From Clostridium sp. CAG:524 (GTDB lineage: Bacteria > Bacillota_I > Bacilli_A > RF39 > UBA660), in NCBI GenBank assembly GCA_000434555.1, contig FR880098.1, positions 59,425 to 99,998 of the forward strand: a stretch of 40,574 nt of DNA, given 5' to 3'. This document shows, in pieces, positions 39,071-40,574 of this stretch (the stretch's first letter is position 1; each line of letters begins with the position of its first letter). A program made the translations under genes and the position numbers. The notes under the pieces were generated by a model. The model was not told the DNA's origin, made no database searches, and was given only the letters and a program-made list of their open reading frames with translations.

Positions 39071-40165
39071 ATGAAAAAAGTATTAATGTATATAATATTT
39101 ATAAGTATAATTTTAATATTATCAAAATTTTATTTATCAAATTATAAAATAGAATACAGTATAAATAACTATAAAATAAAAGAGGTATATAATGATTCAA
39201 GATATTATTTTGAAATAACTAATGATAAAACATATAACTTTGACATATATAAAAAAAGAACATTAAAAAAACATAAAATAAACGATATAAAAACAATAGA
39301 AAAAGATAATATATTTTGTATAGTACCAACAAGCAATGATATAAAAACTTATCCATTATGCTATGTAGACGAAGTATATACAGACTATAATCTAATTAAT
39401 ATTGAAGAATTGGATGAATATAAAACAAATAAAATAAGTGTTGAAAAACCTAAAAATGACTTCATCTATTATGATAACTTGAATAATAATGAATATGTAG
39501 CATTATGGAATTATAAAGGATATATAGTAATGCATAATAATACATATAAATACATAGAACTATTTAAAAAAGATAAATATGATAACACATTAGCCTATAT
39601 GATAGATAATACAATATATATGGCTAATTATGAAGAAGAACATGAATACACAAAACTAATCAAATTTAATGTTGAAACTTATAAACAAGAAACAATAGAA
39701 CTAAAAAACTCAATAGATTATGATTCATACATTGTAGGTCATATAAAGAAAAAATTATATATATTCGATAATAAACATAGCATTTTATATGAAATAAATC
39801 TTAAAAATAATAAAGTAAAAGTAGTTGGAAATAATTCTATAGGATTTAAAAAGTATGAAAATGGTGAGTTTATAAACTGTAGTAAAACAGAATATAAAAT
39901 AAATAAAATTAAATATAACAAAAAAGAATCTATATATAATTACACTATAGATAATGGATTATATAAGATAATAGAAGAAAATAAACTTAAACAAAAAATA
40001 CTTAATAACGAAGTAAAAATAATAGGTGAAAATAAAAATGAAATATATTATACATTAAATGATGAATTTTACAAATATACTCCATCATATGGCAGTGAAA
40101 AGATATTTTATAATTATGAACTAGCATATAACAACGATAATTCAATTTTTATCTATATTAAATAG
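39071..40165 (+). CDS. Membrane-anchored extracytoplasmic protein of unknown function
   Basis: This 364-residue protein has a signal-anchor at about 4-22 and a long hydrophilic region rich in Tyr, Asn and Lys. Repeated short strand-turn units (for example DNTIYMANY, KKKLYIFDNKHSILYEINL, NEIYYTLNDEF) suggest a beta-propeller or similar all-beta domain. Only three cysteines are visible, in contrast to the neighbour. AGGTGATTTA precedes the ATG, and no family was recognised. It sits downstream of the thioredoxin fusion and upstream of a LysM protein, so an envelope role is likely but unproven. Confidence 0.75.
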   Translation: MKKVLMYIIFISIILILSKFYLSNYKIEYSINNYKIKEVYNDSRYYFEITNDKTYNFDIYKKRTLKKHKINDIKTIEKDNIFCIVPTSNDIKTYPLCYVDEVYTDYNLINIEELDEYKTNKISVEKPKNDFIYYDNLNNNEYVALWNYKGYIVMHNNTYKYIELFKKDKYDNTLAYMIDNTIYMANYEEEHEYTKLIKFNVETYKQETIELKNSIDYDSYIVGHIKKKLYIFDNKHSILYEINLKNNKVKVVGNNSIGFKKYENGEFINCSKTEYKINKIKYNKKESIYNYTIDNGLYKIIEENKLKQKILNNEVKIIGENKNEIYYTLNDEFYKYTPSYGSEKIFYNYELAYNNDNSIFIYIK

Positions 40166-40184
40166 CGAAAAATAAAAAGTTACA

Positions 40185-40190
40185 TATAAT
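40185..40190 (+). promoter_or_regulatory. Candidate -10 for the LysM gene
   Basis: TATAAT 16 bases before the ATG at 40207, the same spacing as at 39049 upstream of 39071. No -35 was seen. Confidence 0.35.
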
Positions 40191-40206
40191 ACACTAGGTG
40201 ATTTAT

Positions 40207-40536
40207 ATGTATGAAAATTCAAATAAAAAAAATTTAGAAAGCCCATTCTATACAATATATGAAATAAAAAAAGGAGACACATTATATAAAATATCAAAAG
40301 AATTTAATGTGAATACAAAGTTATTAGCAGAACTAAATGGATTAAATATAGATGATTATATTTATCCAAGTCAAATATTGTTAATTCCTAAAAAAGATGT
40401 AAGTTATTACATAACAAAAGATGGAGATACTTTATATACAGTAAGCAATATATTTGGTACAACTGAAAAAGATATAGTAGATCAAAATAGAACAATATAT
40501 CTTTTAGCAGGACAAATGATATATTATAAAAAGTAA
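40207..40536 (+). CDS. Double LysM domain protein
   Basis: LysM modules bind N-acetylglucosamine polymers such as peptidoglycan. The 109-residue protein has two: YEIKKGDTLYKISKEFNVNT with LLAELNGL and YPSQILLIP (about 18-63), and YYITKDGDTLYTVSNIFGTT with AGQMIYY (about 68-107). There is no signal peptide or membrane span, so secretion is unexplained; it may be a non-classical or cytoplasmic protein. AGGTGA (40196-40201) precedes the ATG at 40207; a GTG at 40198 is an in-frame alternative. It is the last gene in the window. Confidence 0.88.
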   Translation: MYENSNKKNLESPFYTIYEIKKGDTLYKISKEFNVNTKLLAELNGLNIDDYIYPSQILLIPKKDVSYYITKDGDTLYTVSNIFGTTEKDIVDQNRTIYLLAGQMIYYKK

Positions 40537-40574
40537 GAAATATTTAATTGAAGTTGTAAGATAAAAGTAGACAC

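Noticed and set aside
1..40574. Mycoplasma-type code with TGA as Trp
   Set aside because: TGA is the natural stop for holB (10738-10740), veg, the 3D-domain gene and gtrB, and Trp positions in conserved proteins are encoded by TGG.

Overview
This is a very AT-rich (roughly 25-28% G+C by eye), densely packed chromosomal segment from an uncultivated-type, low-GC relative of the Bacilli. Gut lineages close to the Mollicutes or Erysipelotrichia, such as RF39-like bacteria, fit best, but this is inferred from composition and gene content only. TGA is used as a stop (holB, veg, yabE-like, gtrB) and Trp is TGG, so the genetic code is the standard bacterial one. Gene order follows the origin-proximal region of Bacillus subtilis closely: recF-gyrB-gyrA, tadA/scr, dnaX-ebfC-recR-bofA, holB-ricT-trmN6-rsmI, pth-mfd-spoVT, tatD-yabE-rsmA-yabG-veg-spoVG, yabP-yabQ-divIC-tilS-ftsH. 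The intervening B. subtilis genes are absent, which suggests genome streamlining. No rRNA, tRNA, CRISPR array, insertion sequence or prophage was seen.

Region by region. 1-5.5 kb: replication and topology genes (recF, gyrB, gyrA). 5.5-6.6 kb: a 1.1 kb gene-free tract with eight parS-type palindromes (TGTTNCACGTGNAACA) and one perfect Noc-type site (TATTTCCCGGGAAATA). This is a centromere-like array for ParB/Noc chromosome segregation, and its first parS also forms the apparent gyrA terminator. 6.6-13.1 kb: SRP RNA, tadA, then the DNA polymerase III accessory and recombination genes and three RNA/translation genes (ricT, trmN6, rsmI). 13.1-25.5 kb: pth, mfd, spoVT, tatD, a 3D-domain cell-wall protein, rsmA, the sporulation-family genes yabG, veg, spoVG, yabP and yabQ, then divIC, tilS and ftsH. 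25.5-27.4 kb: the t6A operon tsaB-rimI-tsaD.

27.4-34.7 kb is accessory and mostly on the minus strand. It holds a DUF4282-like membrane protein, a gtrB-gtrA pair for lipid-linked sugar transfer, a dCMP deaminase, a decayed ORF, a calcium-type P-ATPase on the plus strand, and an unusual RNB-domain protein that lacks one metal-binding Asp.

34.7-40.6 kb is a plus-strand envelope block. It contains a small membrane protein, then a near-perfect consensus promoter driving a bitopic acidic protein and a 544-residue cysteine-rich (31 Cys), prepilin-like surface protein with two sets of 12-residue repeats. A zinc-ribbon/membrane/thioredoxin (CPHC) fusion follows, then a membrane-anchored protein of unknown function and a double-LysM protein. 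The Cys-rich protein beside a membrane thioredoxin suggests a surface structure with its own disulfide oxidoreductase. That block and the parS array are the most unusual parts of the window.
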